Part shown: positions 34,166 to 45,090 of the stretch, piece by piece | Numbering within the stretch: position 1 is the first letter of the stretch | Layout: the number at the start of each line of letters is the position of its first letter | Notes under the pieces: generated by a model | What the model saw: the letters and a program-made list of their open reading frames with translations, nothing else | What the model was told of the DNA's origin: nothing | Databases searched by the model: none | NCBI GenBank assembly: GCA_018398765.1 | Contig: JAHBMJ010000080.1 | Location: 5,001-57,609, forward strand | Length of the DNA: 52,609 bases | Reading direction: 5' to 3' | From: Chromera velia | Taxonomy: Eukaryota > Sar > Chromeraceae | Translations under genes and position numbers: made by a program

Positions 34166-35053
34166 CCTTTTCCCTGTTCTCTGTTTTTCTGTCCCTCTAG
34201 CTGGATGGCATCTGGTTGGGGTTTTCTTTCTGCCTGATCCCTGGCGAAAGCGATTCGCTGGGGAAGCAGGCGTTGCTTAAATAGCCCCCCCCCTCCCTGC
34301 TTCCCTCCGGTCGTCCCTCTTGCTGTCCCTTCACAGCGGTGCCATGTCCCCCATCGTCTCCTTCCCTTCTCAACCCCGTGTTCTTTCCCGTCACTGCTCG
34401 TACACACACCTGTACGTTCTGCTCCAAAACACAGAAAGAAAAGTTAGTGGAGCAAGATGAAGATAAAGAATAAAATGACGAAGTAACGGCCAACTAGCAG
34501 AATCCCCCCCCCCCCCTTTTCTGTGCGGGCGTGGTCGAATTTGGTCATCCCTCTCGGGGGCTCGCGTACGCATGCAGACACACACCCCTTATATGCGTTT
34601 TTCGCTTCGCCACCCCTTGATCACTCGCTCGATTGATCGATGGGACGGTGCGGTTTCTCTTTCTCTTGCTTGCTTGCTTTGTAATACTTCTCTCTAATGT
34701 TTGAATGAAGTCTCTTTCTGCTTTCGTTTCGTTTCTCTTTCTTCTGTGCGAGAGCACACGAAGATTCACTCACAGAATTAAAAGCTGCTACAGACAAACG
34801 AAAGAAGCGTAGGGGTGCACTTAAGAAATGTCTCATCTTCTTTTTTCTCCCGGGCCTCAGTTCACCGCCCCTTTCCCTTTCCCACGGGGCGCGCCGCCGC
34901 CGCAACCACTACGCGCGCGTCAACCGACTGAGGGGATGGATGGAACCTTGTTATTAATATGTATTAGAGGCAAGAGGAGAGAGCGAAAGAAGAGAGAATA
35001 GAAAAGAAAAGACAGGAAGGAAAGTCCGCGGGCCCATGACGACCGCGTCTTCA

Positions 35054-35395
35054 CAGATCCCTCGAACGAACTGCGGAACGAACGCTCAGGATAGATTTGA
35101 CAGGATTTTCGTTCTCAATTGTCACTACCGACCCCCCTAACAGATCCCTTGAACGAACTACAGAACGAACGCTCAGGATAGATTTGACAGGATTTTCGTT
35201 CTCAATTGTCACTACCGACCCCCCTAACAGATCCCTTGAACGAACTGCAGAACGCTCGCTCAGGATAGATTTGACAGGATTTTCGTTCTTAATTGTCACT
35301 ACCAACCCCCCTAACAGATCCCTTGAACGAACTACAGAACGAACACTCAGGATAGATTTGACAGGGTTTTCGTTCTCGTGACTACCAGGCAGAGA
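35054..35395. repeat. 87-bp tandem repeat, about 3.9 copies
   Basis: Units start CAGATCCC at 35054, 35141, 35228 and 35315, exactly 87 bases apart, with a few substitutions between units. As 87 is 29 codons, both strands stay open through the array (for example ENENPVKSILSVRS on minus). I see no start context or flanking domain supporting translation. Confidence 0.9.
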
Positions 35396-35594
35396 CAGAG
35401 AGAGAAAAAACGTCTCCCTTGAATCCATCCAGTCTGTTCCAGGACACCCAACCCACCCTCTCCACGACGGTTCATTAACAATCTCTTGACACCTTCGCTC
35501 TCGCGGGTTGCAGCGGCGGTCATGAACAGATCATAAGCTCTTGACCAGAGTAGAGAGAGACCCTTTCCCGGGTTTCGATGATCCACTCCAGCCT

Positions 35595-35870
35595 CCCTTG
35601 CGCTCCTTCGCTTCCCCTGCATTCATGTCGTTTCGTCGTTTCGACAATGAAAAAAAAAAAAACAGACCTTCCTTCTTTACCTCCTTCGAACTTTGCCTGC
35701 CACGTGACCAGCTAGCAGACCTCCGACTTCCCTCCCAGTCGTCCATTTTGAAGTCAGGGGGTGAAAGTCAGGCGAAGGCTTTGCAAGCAAGAACCTCCTG
35801 ATACCCGCGTTCTTCGTGCTGAGGGACAACGCTTTCAAATTTGGATACACTTTCCCTCGTTTCTTATTTT
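35595..35870. repeat. Diverged duplication, right copy
   Basis: Second copy of the block at 33890-34165 (see there). The 87-bp array lies between the two copies. Confidence 0.65.
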
Positions 35871-36307
35871 CTTTTCCTTTTCCTTCTGTACGGTTGATGG
35901 CAAAGACGAAGGAGATGCGACTGATTAGTTCTCGTCTCTGTTCTTCTGCTGTAACAAAGGAAAAACAGAGAGACACTTCGGCTTTCCTTGACTAGCTCTT
36001 GAGCTCTCTGTTTACCCGTCTCCGGTCTGAGCATGCAAGTTCATCTCCCTGACCCCTTCCTTCAGCCTTGTGTTTATGGAATCTTTCCTTTCAATCTACT
36101 TTCTTTCGTTTGCCTCCACATCTTTCGGGGGAAGGGGGGGGGAAGAAAAAAGGTTCGAAGGTGGGAAAAGGCCCCGATCCTGGTTTTTCTCAGGGCAAGC
36201 GTCGATCGAAGAAAGAAGAATTGAGAGATTATAGAAAAGGGAGAGCTAGGGGCAGGTAGGTTGATCTTTTGAGTAAGAAGGAGAAGAGAACAGGATCACG
36301 AAGAAAG

Positions 36308-36440
36308 AATCCAAAGTAAGTAGGAGAGGGAGAAGAAGAGAGAAGGAGCATGAAGAATAAAGAATCCGAAGTAAGTGGGAGAGGGAGGAGAAGAGAGAAG
36401 GAGCATGAAGAATAAAGAATCCGAAGTAAGTAGGAGGAAG
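36308..36440. repeat. 55-bp tandem repeat, about 2.4 copies
   Basis: AATCCRAAGTAAGTRGGAG recurs at 36308, 36363 and 36418 with purine-rich sequence in between. Confidence 0.8.
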
Positions 36441-38074
36441 ATGGAATCGAAGGAAAACGCCTTCGCAGTTTCTCCCTGCTGTTGATTCTGTGTTTTTCTC
36501 ACGCCAGTCAACGGATCACTGCGTTCTCTCGCCAGCATGAAACACAGCATCAAAAGACGCATGCATGACGCTCTGCCAGCAGGCAGAAAGGAAGCAAGGA
36601 TAAAGGAAGAAAGGGCCGCCAACAATTACGAGTCCTTTTTGCCCCCCCCACCCCATCCCTTCCGGTCCTTCTCTGTGTCCGTGGGTTATTGGAGAGAAGG
36701 AAGGGAAACAGGTTCTGGAGGGAGAGGGGAGGATTCTTCGAGACTTCCATACAGGCAGACAGACAAATATTTCGCATGGACAAACCCACACAAACAAGAC
36801 ACGCACAAGCAAGAACACACAGCCTTGTCCACAATGTCAGGCCGAATGAAATGAATGAATGAACGAATGAACCGACATGAATGCATGCATGCATGCATGC
36901 ATCGAGGCGGACCAAAAACACAAAGGCCAGAGACTGATGAGATGAGTAGGCGCACATGCAGAAACAACGCACGCTCGATGCGGTTTCAAAAAACACCCGC
37001 TCGAATAATTAATAGTCAGCAACTCTGCAGGGAGGGAAAAGATGGCTGGTTTTTTCTCTTCAAAATACCGAAAGCCTCCCTGCGAAAGCAAGCGCTGCAT
37101 TTGTATAAGTCTTTCACCTCTCTCATCTGACGCCCTGCCTGTGTCCGTTTTCTTGTTTCACCCAACGAATCTTCAAAAATGAATCCAAATTCCGTATTTT
37201 CGTGAAGTCACTACACAGATGTAGGATTAAGTCACTACGCATGAAAGCGGGCCAGCCAGCCAGCCAGCCAGCCTTAAAACAGGTCAGTGGCTACGTTCAT
37301 CGAACGAAGCGAAACCTTAAACCAGAAAAACCCTCGAGCGTAAATCCCTCTCATGTTCAGATTCAGAAAGAAGCCGTCGGTCGGTCGTCGGACGACGTTC
37401 GTTCGTTTGTTTGTTTGCTTTAAAACGGAGAAAGATGGTTGTCGGATGGATGTGCATTCAAATGCAGCAGATTCAGGCAGAAAGAATGACAAGCAGCGAT
37501 CGGGCAAGATGAGGCGCTTGCTAGAGACGAAAGACGTGCTTGACCTCGCTTTTCCCCCTCACTCCTGAGATGAAAGAGCAAGGCAAACAAGCTTTGCTTC
37601 GCTGGCCTGACCTCATCTAAGTCGTCTATGCGCTTTCATTTTTTTCGTTTGAATGAATGGATGGATGGCAACTACTTGGTTGGTTGGTTGATATATCAGA
37701 ATGCTATTGAGGAAACCCCACCACCCAGTTCATTAAACCAACTGGAGCGGTTAACTCGATGCAGCGGTTCTGTGTGGCCCTTCCCATCCAACCAACATTC
37801 ATCCATCCACCCACCCGCTTTGCTTTCTTTTTCCTTCCTTTCCCGCTCCCAGCTGCTGTCTGGACTTGTGCCTGCCGCAAACAAGAAAAAAAAAAAAAAA
37901 GCAAGATGAAGGAATGAAAGGCCGCGCGCGCAAACTTCTTTCTGACCAAGAAAGAGAGGAAAAAAGATCCCTCTGTGTTTGCTTGAACTCCCTTTCCTTC
38001 CTCCTTTTAGAAGACCCCTAAGCTTCGTTCGGTAATATTCTATCTTCTCATCCATCCATCTTTCTTTCCTTCCG
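36441..38074. other. Intergenic region left of the CCCH gene
   Basis: Simple-sequence-rich spacer containing short ATGC, CAGC, GAAT and TGGA repeats (for example around 36840-36900 and 37245-37275). Several open frames exist but none has plausible splice context or domain content. The 3' UTR of the minus-strand gene likely occupies the right edge. Confidence 0.4.
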
Positions 38075-39420
38075 TCATCTCTCTCCTCTTCTCATGCTCT
38101 GCTGTTGTTCTGCAAAAGCACAGTACAGAGCCGCCCCTACCCTGTCGGCGTTGCGATTTTCGAGGTCCATTCCTGGTGGCACAAAGAGGATGGGACCGAC
38201 CAAACTCTGCCAGTGGGGGGGGAGAGACGATCTGCGGGATGATGAGCATCTGTGGAGTGCCTCGGGTCTTCCTGCGTGTCTCAGTGACTGTGGCTGCTGC
38301 CCCTCTCCATCGTTGCGGCCGTCCTTTCGCTCAACTCTATGTGACTTGGCGTGCCTCACACTGTTGCGAGAGTGGTGGGCTGACGATGGCGGCACAGTCT
38401 CGTCTGATGGTGCAGGTCCTCCCCGCCCATACTCCATCCAAGAGACAGAGGCGGAAACAGGCCTTCCATTCCGATTCTCTGCTGTCGCAGCCTTGAGAAG
38501 AGACTCGACAGCCCCTGCGGAGGGGGACATCGGTAGGATTTGATGACTCTTTTCCCTTTCTGCTCCTCCTTCGGTGGTGGGATCTGCACTGAACTGCCTC
38601 GGCAACACACCAGAAAATAGTGGGGTTCCTCTGTGGGGTGGCGGTTCGATCGTCTGAAAAGGGAGCAGCTTCGGGGTGAGGGGGCCTTCTTTGGATCTGG
38701 GTACTGCTGCAGAATGATCTCCAGAGGCAGCAGAGGCAGAGGACAGACGTGCTCCTTCTCCTTCAGCAGTCGCTGGGGGAGGCGACGGCTCGGCAGAGTG
38801 ACTACTGTCAAGGACAGCAGTCTGCCGACCTTGTGAGGACGAAGAGCTGGAAAAGACACCCACAGCTGCAGCGGAATTGGGGGAAGAGATTGACGTGGGA
38901 GATGCACCAAGGGACTCTGTGGGACCCCTGTACGGATCTTTTTTTATCGTTTCACCTGCTTCCGCCTCCTCGTGGGTTGAGGAGGATGCCTCGACAGAGT
39001 CGCGAGGTGCGAGCCTGCCCTCTCTCTCCGCGGTGATACGCGCGTTGCGTTTGAGCAGATCTGGGTTGATCTCACCCAGTCTATCACAAGCTTGTTGCAA
39101 CTCTGCAATCAACAGGAGAGCAGAAGGCAAACAGAGGGAAAGACCGTGTGTGTGAGTGTGTGTGAAAGTGGGTGATCTCTTAGACCGTGACTGAAACAAA
39201 ATTTCATCAGTGCTGTCACGAGGGAAGGAGTCTTCATTGAGAACGACGAGAGGCTTCCGCGAGCAAGAGAAAAGGAAGAAGACCTGAGAACAAAACGACA
39301 AAAGGTTTTTTTTTTGCCTCAGTGGCTTTCCCATTACTGACCAGACTCTGAGTGCGCGTATGTGCACAGATTTCCTCTCTTGCAAGGGAGCCCCTGCTCC
39401 ACCAGCACCACCAGAAAGAA

Positions 39421-39461
<41 letters not shown>

Positions 39462-40836
39462 ACGCAGCAAGTTGTTGTTGATGTGAAGAGAGAACAAGAT
39501 CACTCGCTCAACAGTGTCATTCACGAAAGGGGGAGCACCGCTCAACAGTGTCATTCACGAAAGGGGGAGCACCGCTCAACAGTGTCATTCACGAAAGGGG
39601 GAGCACCGCTCAACAGTGTCATTCACGAAAGGGGGAGCACCGCTCAACAGTGTCATTCACGAAAGGGGGAGCACGGCTCAACAGTGTCATTCACGAAAGG
39701 GGGAGCACCGCTCAACAGTGTCATTCACGAAAGGGGGAGCACCGCTCAACAGTGTCATTCACGAAAGGGGGAGCACCGCTCAGTCATTCACGAAAGGGGG
39801 AGCACCGCTCAGGCCTCAGGCATATCACCAAGAATCCAATCAAAATGACAGACACGAGGGGCAAAAAGAAAAAGAAAAAGAAACGAACGAAGAGGCAGCG
39901 CTTGCTCAAGAGGTCAAGCGGAGAGAGAGACGAGACGTATAGGAATGATGAAGTGCAAGCCACACTTGTCCCAGAGACTTCTCAAGAAGGCGGCGAACAG
40001 TTTTGTCGTGCAATACCGGCAAACCGAGAAAGCCAGTGTCAAAAGCCCGAAGAGATGCCTCACTTCCTCCTTCCTCTACATTCAAGTCCCTTCTTTTCTC
40101 TTCTCTTCCTGCAGGAAAACTTTGAGTGAGCCTGCCTTCTCCATTCACATGCATTCAGCGACTTCTCTTGGACACAAACCGTGCCTCTCACCGACCCTAT
40201 CTGGCCTGTTCTACTCTCACGTCTGCGCACCCACCTTCGCGATAGAGAAGCAGAGGGACGTGTACCGAAGGTCCGGGTTATCTTTCAACTCAGCGGCGTC
40301 GTGAGCGAACCGACAGTTTGGCCCCATTCGACCTGCATTCATCAGTCCACAGCAAAGAATTAAGAGTTCGGTCACCTTCCTTTCGTGTGAGCGTATTTAC
40401 ACGACGCATCCCAAAAGCCACTGGAAAGGGAGGTGCCCAAAAGCAAAGGGAGAAAAGGTAACCAACTTCAGGGTAATTTTTCGTTGGAAGGAGACGTGAA
40501 AAATAATAAAAAGTAAACAAAAAAGGTGGCGATCATTGCCACACACGACTCTCCTTCCTTCCTGAGACTGATCCAGCCTGAAAATCGTTGAGTAGGACTA
40601 AAGTTGATGTGCAGGACGGGAAAACAGACGAAATGGAACTGACATTCCTTCTTATTATATTCCGATCCACACGAAAGGAAAAAGACGAGACTGCCACACA
40701 CTGCCTGGGAAAATCATTTCGCGGGCACACAGCCGTGCTCGAAGATTGGAAAACAGGCAAACTGACACTTGCCAACAAGGAAGTGTCGGCAAATCTTCGT
40801 TTTATGCAGGAATCCGTAGTTGTTGTCTTCCGCCAT
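38075..40836 (-). CDS. Tandem CCCH zinc-finger protein, 4 exons
   Basis: Exons on minus: 40836-40767, 40332-40235, 39393-39342, 39102-38075 (stop TGA); phases agree throughout and the product is about 415 residues. Finger 1 is C16-x7-C24-x5-C30-x3-H34 (KICRHFLVGKCRMGPNCRFA then H) and finger 2 is C51-x8-C60-x5-C66-x3-H70 (LCFSIAKGLPCKRGNLCTYA then H). CCCH fingers of this spacing usually bind single-stranded RNA and regulate mRNA stability or processing. The start is the ATG of MAEDNNYGFL, just after an acceptor (GACCCTGCAG), so a 5' UTR exon upstream is likely. The remaining 340 residues are Ser/Pro/Ala-rich and disordered, apart from a short helix (LQQACDRLGEINPDLLKRNA). Intron 1 cuts the codon of the second Cys of finger 1; intron 2 cuts finger 2 just before its second Cys. 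Confidence 0.87.
39425..39460. repeat. (GA)n tract, the pyrimidine tract of intron 2
   Basis: (GA)n on plus is (CT)n on the transcribed strand, 30-odd bases upstream of the acceptor GGAGCAG of exon 3 of the CCCH gene. Confidence 0.85.
39509..39810. repeat. 34-bp minisatellite in intron 2 of the CCCH gene
   Basis: Eight full units of 34 bases, starting CAACAGTGTCATTCACGAAA and continuing GGGGGAGCACCGCT, begin at 39509 and repeat every 34 bases to 39780. A shortened ninth unit follows. Units are nearly identical (one CCG to CGG change seen). The array lies wholly within the intron 40234-39394. Plus-strand frames across it are by-products of the repeat. Confidence 0.95.
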
Positions 40837-41327
40837 CCTGGAGACTGCAGGGTCTTTTCTGGCCCGAAAAGATTTCCCCACGTTAAGAAATCAAACCAGG
40901 TTGACTCTTCGTGAGCACCCTCACGAGATCCTGGTAGGCCGCTATGGTACCAGCCGGGAATGCGCCTTTAAGGTCCAAATCTCCCCTTAAAACCAAAAAT
41001 TCATTCCCTTTCACATCAGCAAATGAAAAAGACGAAACACATTCATGCACGACGCTCAAAGAGCAGAACAAAGGGAGAAGCTGCCAAGCTTGTTCCAAAG
41101 TCTTGCCAAGGCTCAACCTCCAATCTCACGCTCTTCCGAGATCTGTGCGCCAGGATCGAAACCAGAATTCCATCAAACTTTCGCTGGGATCGAAGTCTGA
41201 TTAAAAGAGAAATGGACCTTCAGGCCCAGTCCAGGGCCCCATCGCAGTCCAGGGCCCCGATGGGGCCCCGGCAGCATTTGATTCGGGGGCTGACCAATTT
41301 CATTCGGGGGCTGCATGACCAATTTGG
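40837..41327. other. Region upstream of the CCCH gene
   Basis: Probable 5' UTR and promoter of the minus-strand gene. A minus-strand open piece at about 40998-40930 (NEFLVLRGDLDLKGAFPAGT) precedes a good donor (GATCTC|GTGAGG) and could be an upstream exon, but its phase does not fit exon 1, so it would have to be untranslated or belong to another transcript. Confidence 0.4.
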
Positions 41328-42155
41328 CCCGGAAAGCGTAGCTGAGGGCCACTTACAAAGAGTTGAGGTGGGAGGGCGCGTATGTCGCCGCGAATCTACG
41401 ATTAAAAAATCTGACGCACACAGATTGAATATCCCAAAAATATAGAGGTATATATCATATATAAGCTGAGAGGGCACTTATGAATAAGGGTGAGAACAAA
41501 GTTAATTCCGCTTTCCGGGCTATTCGCACAGAGTGCGTCAGATTATTTGGGGGCTGACCATGCAATTTCATTTGGGTTTGATGAATCACGCGGTATACCA
41601 CGTACACAAGTATGTGACGCACTCCATGCGAATAGCCTGGAAAACGATCAAAATTAACTCCATTTATTTTGACGTTTACTCATGTTGTGTTAGGATAGGA
41701 TAGGATAGGATAGGATTAATGTCTGGAGGATTGGCCTACTGCCCCAATGCCGAGCGCTCGACGTGCGGCATCCAGGAAAAGCGTATACACGCGTTGGTTA
41801 AGTGCCCTCTCAACTTTATTTCCGGGACATGCATCTGCGTACATCAGATTTTTCAATCGGAGATTCAGCACGCTCGACGTACATACGTGCGCTCCCACCC
41901 TAACTCCTAGCCCAACTCTTTGTAAGTGTCCCTCAGCTACGCTTTCTAGGTCATAGGGCCCCGGAAAGTTATTGTGTGGCAATCCCCCCGGTGGCCCCCC
42001 CTCCCGCGCGGGGGTCTGCACCCCACCTATACCCCCTGACGGAGACCAGCCCGGTAGTCTCCGTAATATCTACAGTGACTACCCATACCACCCCGATCTG
42101 ACGCACTCTGTACGAATGGCTCAGAAAGCGAAATTAACTTTAGACTGGAAGTGCT
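41328..42155. repeat. Cluster of dispersed-repeat copies
   Basis: Copies of the family also seen at 11815-12030: plus orientation at 41328-41480 (GGCCCGGAAAGCGTAGCTGA) and 41507-41543 (GCTTTCCGGGCTATTCGCAC), minus orientation at 41614-41645, 41800-41965 and 42096-42132. A short (TAGGA)n run of about five units lies at 41693-41717. The copia element inserted into the right end of this cluster. Confidence 0.6.
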
Positions 42156-42392
42156 TGTAAGGGCTCACGGTGTATTGGCCCGCCGCCTAACCCGCTGCCG
42201 CATCTTAGTGAGATATGTGGCATGGGTGCGCTTCGTGCATTAAATTAATTCAGAGTGAGATTGACAGTTGAATATAATAACAGCGAACAACAGACTGAAT
42301 AGTAGGAGAAGAAGAGCATCCCCTCTCTATCAGTTCTCTCTCCATGAAATGATCAGATCAAATATTCTCTATTAGACTCATATACCCTTATA
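42156..42392 (+). repeat. 5' LTR of the copia element
   Basis: 237 bases, starting TGTAAGGGCTC and ending CCCTTATA. It differs from the 3' LTR at about 12 positions by my reading (roughly 95% identity). The 5 bases before it, GTGCT, are repeated after the 3' LTR. Confidence 0.92.
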
Positions 42393-42489
42393 ATTCAGTC
42401 TGGCATTTTCCTCCTGCCCGTTTCTCTTCTTCTTTTAGTTCTGCTCGTTTCTTTCCTGATGTTCCACGTACTGCTACTCGTTTGTGTGA

Positions 42490-44619
42490 GCGACTTCTTA
42501 CATCTCCGGAGACAGCAAACTCTGGGGATATGCAAACTTCTTCTCTCTCCCCTCAGGGTGCTGCTCAATGCAGCTTCAGTCAGGTCAACTGGAGATGCAT
42601 GCAGAGCAGAAGGGGGGGGATGAGGGGGAGGAGACAGAAGGAAAAATCGATGTGGAGGGGGACTCAGAGCCTAGAAGGGGTACCAGAAGGCAGCCTAAGA
42701 GAGAAGGAAGAGAAGAGAGAGAGGCTGTGCCACTTTCACCTGTCGCTGAAGATGTTGAGTTGGAGTAGGAAAAGGAGAGCGATGGGAATACGCTTCGTGC
42801 GCAGGAAGATAAAGGTGAGAAGGAAGTGTGTGGTACACAGGAAGATGAAGAGAAAGAAGAGGCACTGAGGGAGCATCTAGGGAAGTTAAAGGAAGAGCTC
42901 GCGCGATTCATAGAAGAAAAGAAAAAGAGGAGACGTCCTCTCACGTGGGTCGTTCCTGTTGACCCGAAAGTTGTCAAAAAAATGATGGAACATGTCAATC
43001 CTAAGAAGGGGCACATCGATGCCACTCCGGATGAGGTGGCAGAGGGATTGTTTGAAGGCGCGATGCAAAATGAGTTGGAGAGGTTCATTGAGGAAACTGT
43101 GTTTGCTCGGGGGGTGCGCATGCCTTGGGGGAGAAAGGCAATACGCTGCCGATGGGTACTCACATTGAAGAAGAAAGGAGGGAAAAGGGTAGCAAAGGCT
43201 CGGCTTGTTGTGAAGGGTTTTCAGGACGATCACAAGAATCTGCAGACGTACAGTGGCACAGCGGACTGGTGGAGTGTCCTACTTGTCCTCTCTTTTGCTT
43301 CCACCAAGGGGTAGAACTGTACCAAGTCAGATGTCCGGACTACATTTCTGACTGCAGAAATGAAAGATGATGTGTTTGTTCGCATGCCTGAGAAAATGCC
43401 TTCTGGTCTACCTTCCTGGCTGTCTGCTGGTTCTGTCTTTCGATTGAATCGTGCAATGTATGGGTTGGCTGATGTGCCTCGCCTGTACACTGATAGCTTT
43501 AGGAAGATTGCAAAAGAAGAGGGGTGGGAAGAGTTGAGAGAGAGCGTATTTATCAAGAAGGAAGAGAAGGGAGAAATCGTTGCTGTCATGGTGATGCATA
43601 TAGACGATTTACTCATCTTTGCTGCTGACCCTGTCTCTCATTTTGCGCCCATTCAGAAGAGACTGAAAATGGATGAGCCTGAAGAGTTGAAGGAAGGAGA
43701 GAGTTTCGAGTACATTGGGATGACTCTCAAGAGAACGAAGGACGGGTATGAGATCGGACAGAAGGAATACCTCGAGTCAGTCAAAATAGACGAGAGCCTT
43801 CTGCATGCAGGTCGACTGAATACATCCATCCTTAACCCTGTGCTTGCTGAGGAAGTGAAAGAAGAGCTGGTTCCTCTCATGCAGAAATGCACAGGTGTGA
43901 CAGGGTGGGTCGCTCGCACTCTCCCCTTCGTTGCTTTCCTTTTTGGTGAGTTGTCTCGTTAGTCTTCTCGTCCTTCCCCTGACAAGGTTGAGGGGGTGTT
44001 GCGTCTTCTGCTTCATGCACAGCAAACAGAAAGCCCTCTTGTGTTCACTCCCTGTCCCAATCCGAAGATTGTCCCTTTTCATGATGGTTCTTTCTCTCTG
44101 TCTCGGGGGGAAGGACGGGTAGGGTTTGAAGCATTCCTTGTAGACCAGGGTGAATCAATTGAGTCAATGCGTGAATCGAATCTCTTTGCTTGGAGGAGTA
44201 GTCAGATCAAGAGATGTCTGACTTCGAATACTTCTTCTGAGTTGTGTACACAGCATGACACAGTGAAGTGTGCATATACATGGAAGTCGTTCGTAGAGGG
44301 GTTGTGGCAAAAGAAAATCCCAATCGAATTTGTGACAGACTCTGCTCCTCTCATGGAGCAGCTCGAATCTGGACAGATGAAGTCGGAACCACGTTTGCAG
44401 GGCATGCTTCAGTTTGTTCGACAGGAATTGAGAGCAATGAAAGCAAAGACTCTCTGGTGTCCCACCGATCGCATGAGAGCAGACAGGCAGACAAAGTTGA
44501 AAATGACGAAAGATAAGGGCAGTCAGTATGTGCCTCCATCTCGTGTGTCTGTTGCAAAGACAGGTGCGAGACGCAAATTGATTGATTTTGCAAAGAAGGT
44601 TCAATTTGTTCGCCCTTAA
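42490..44619 (+). pseudogene. Copia pol remnant: reverse transcriptase and RNase H
   Basis: One frame runs through the element with three internal TAG codons (42766, 43312, 43960) and a terminal TAA at 44617. The RT start is recognisable (IRCRWVLTLKKKGGKRVAKA, then RLVVKGFQ), as are the region SDVRTTFL, RLNRAMYGLADVPRLY and the catalytic MHIDDLLIF (the copia YVDDLL equivalent, here His-Ile-Asp-Asp). RNase H follows with FHDGSFS and a TSNTSSEL segment. Around 43305-43330 the sequence VELYQ expected by the family appears in a neighbouring frame, so two compensating indels rather than a simple stop explain that TAG. It is non-functional as it stands. Confidence 0.88.
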
Positions 44620-44673
44620 GTGTTCAGTAATCCAACATTGCACTGGACATTGCATTTTGGATCAGGGGGTGAT

Positions 44674-44910
44674 TGTAAGGGCTCAGGGTGCATTGGCCCG
44701 CCGCCTGACCCGCCGCCGCATCTTAGTGAGATATGTGGCATGGGCGCGCTTCGTGCATTAAATTAATTCAGAGTGAGATTGACAGTTGAATATAGTAACA
44801 GCGAACAACAGACTAAATAGTAGGAGAGGAGGAGCATCCCCTCTCTGTCAGTTCTCTCTCCATGAAATGATCAGATCAAGTATTCTCTATTAGACTCATA
44901 TACCCTTACA
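44674..44910 (+). repeat. 3' LTR of the copia element
   Basis: 237 bases, starting TGTAAGGGCTC and ending CCCTTACA (proper TG...CA ends). Followed by the target duplication GTGCT. Confidence 0.92.
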
Positions 44911-44915
44911 GTGCT

Positions 44916-45090
44916 CAAGTTTTGTTAAGTGCTCTCTCAGCAATATTTCTGGGGCAATAATAAAAATTGCATGCATCATACAGTTTTTTAATCGGATTGA
45001 AATTCAGTACGTACGTCAACATTCGAGGCATCCCACCTCAACTCTTTGTAAGTGTGCCTCAGCTATGCTTTCCGGGCCATGACCACTGAC
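44916..45090 (-). repeat. Dispersed repeat, right part beyond the copia insertion
   Basis: Reads TTAAGTGCTCTCTCAGCAAT, then TCAACTCTTTGTAAGTGTGC and GCTATGCTTTCCGGGCCATG, the reverse complement of the family's GGCCCGGAAAGC...GCTGAG...CACTTA layout. Confidence 0.65.

Larger units (their letters stand above)
42156..44910 (+). mobile_element. Ty1/copia LTR retrotransposon, internally deleted (2755 bp)
   Basis: Two 237-bp LTRs flank only 2281 bp of interior. The flanks GTGCT (42151-42155 and 44911-44915) form the 5-bp target duplication expected from a retroviral-type integrase. The interior retains a reverse transcriptase and RNase H region but no recognisable gag zinc knuckle, protease or integrase. 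A purine-rich GATCAGGGGGTGAT just before the 3' LTR could be the polypurine tract. The element landed inside a dispersed-repeat copy whose halves lie at 42096-42155 and from 44916 on. Confidence 0.92.

Noticed and set aside
36537-36854. Plus-strand 105-codon frame
   Set aside because: No domain, no splice context, and composition dominated by simple repeats.
39509-39810. CRISPR-like array of 34-base repeats
   Set aside because: Units are directly adjacent with no unique spacers, and the genome is eukaryotic; it is a minisatellite.
39360-40129. Plus-strand frames of 142-193 codons with repeated SFTKGGAPLNSVIHERG
   Set aside because: By-product of the 34-bp minisatellite; all three frames are open because the unit lacks stops. 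The region is an intron of the minus-strand CCCH gene.
41693-41717. Telomere-like repeat (TAGGA)n
   Set aside because: Only about five units, internal and not a known telomere motif; treated as a microsatellite.
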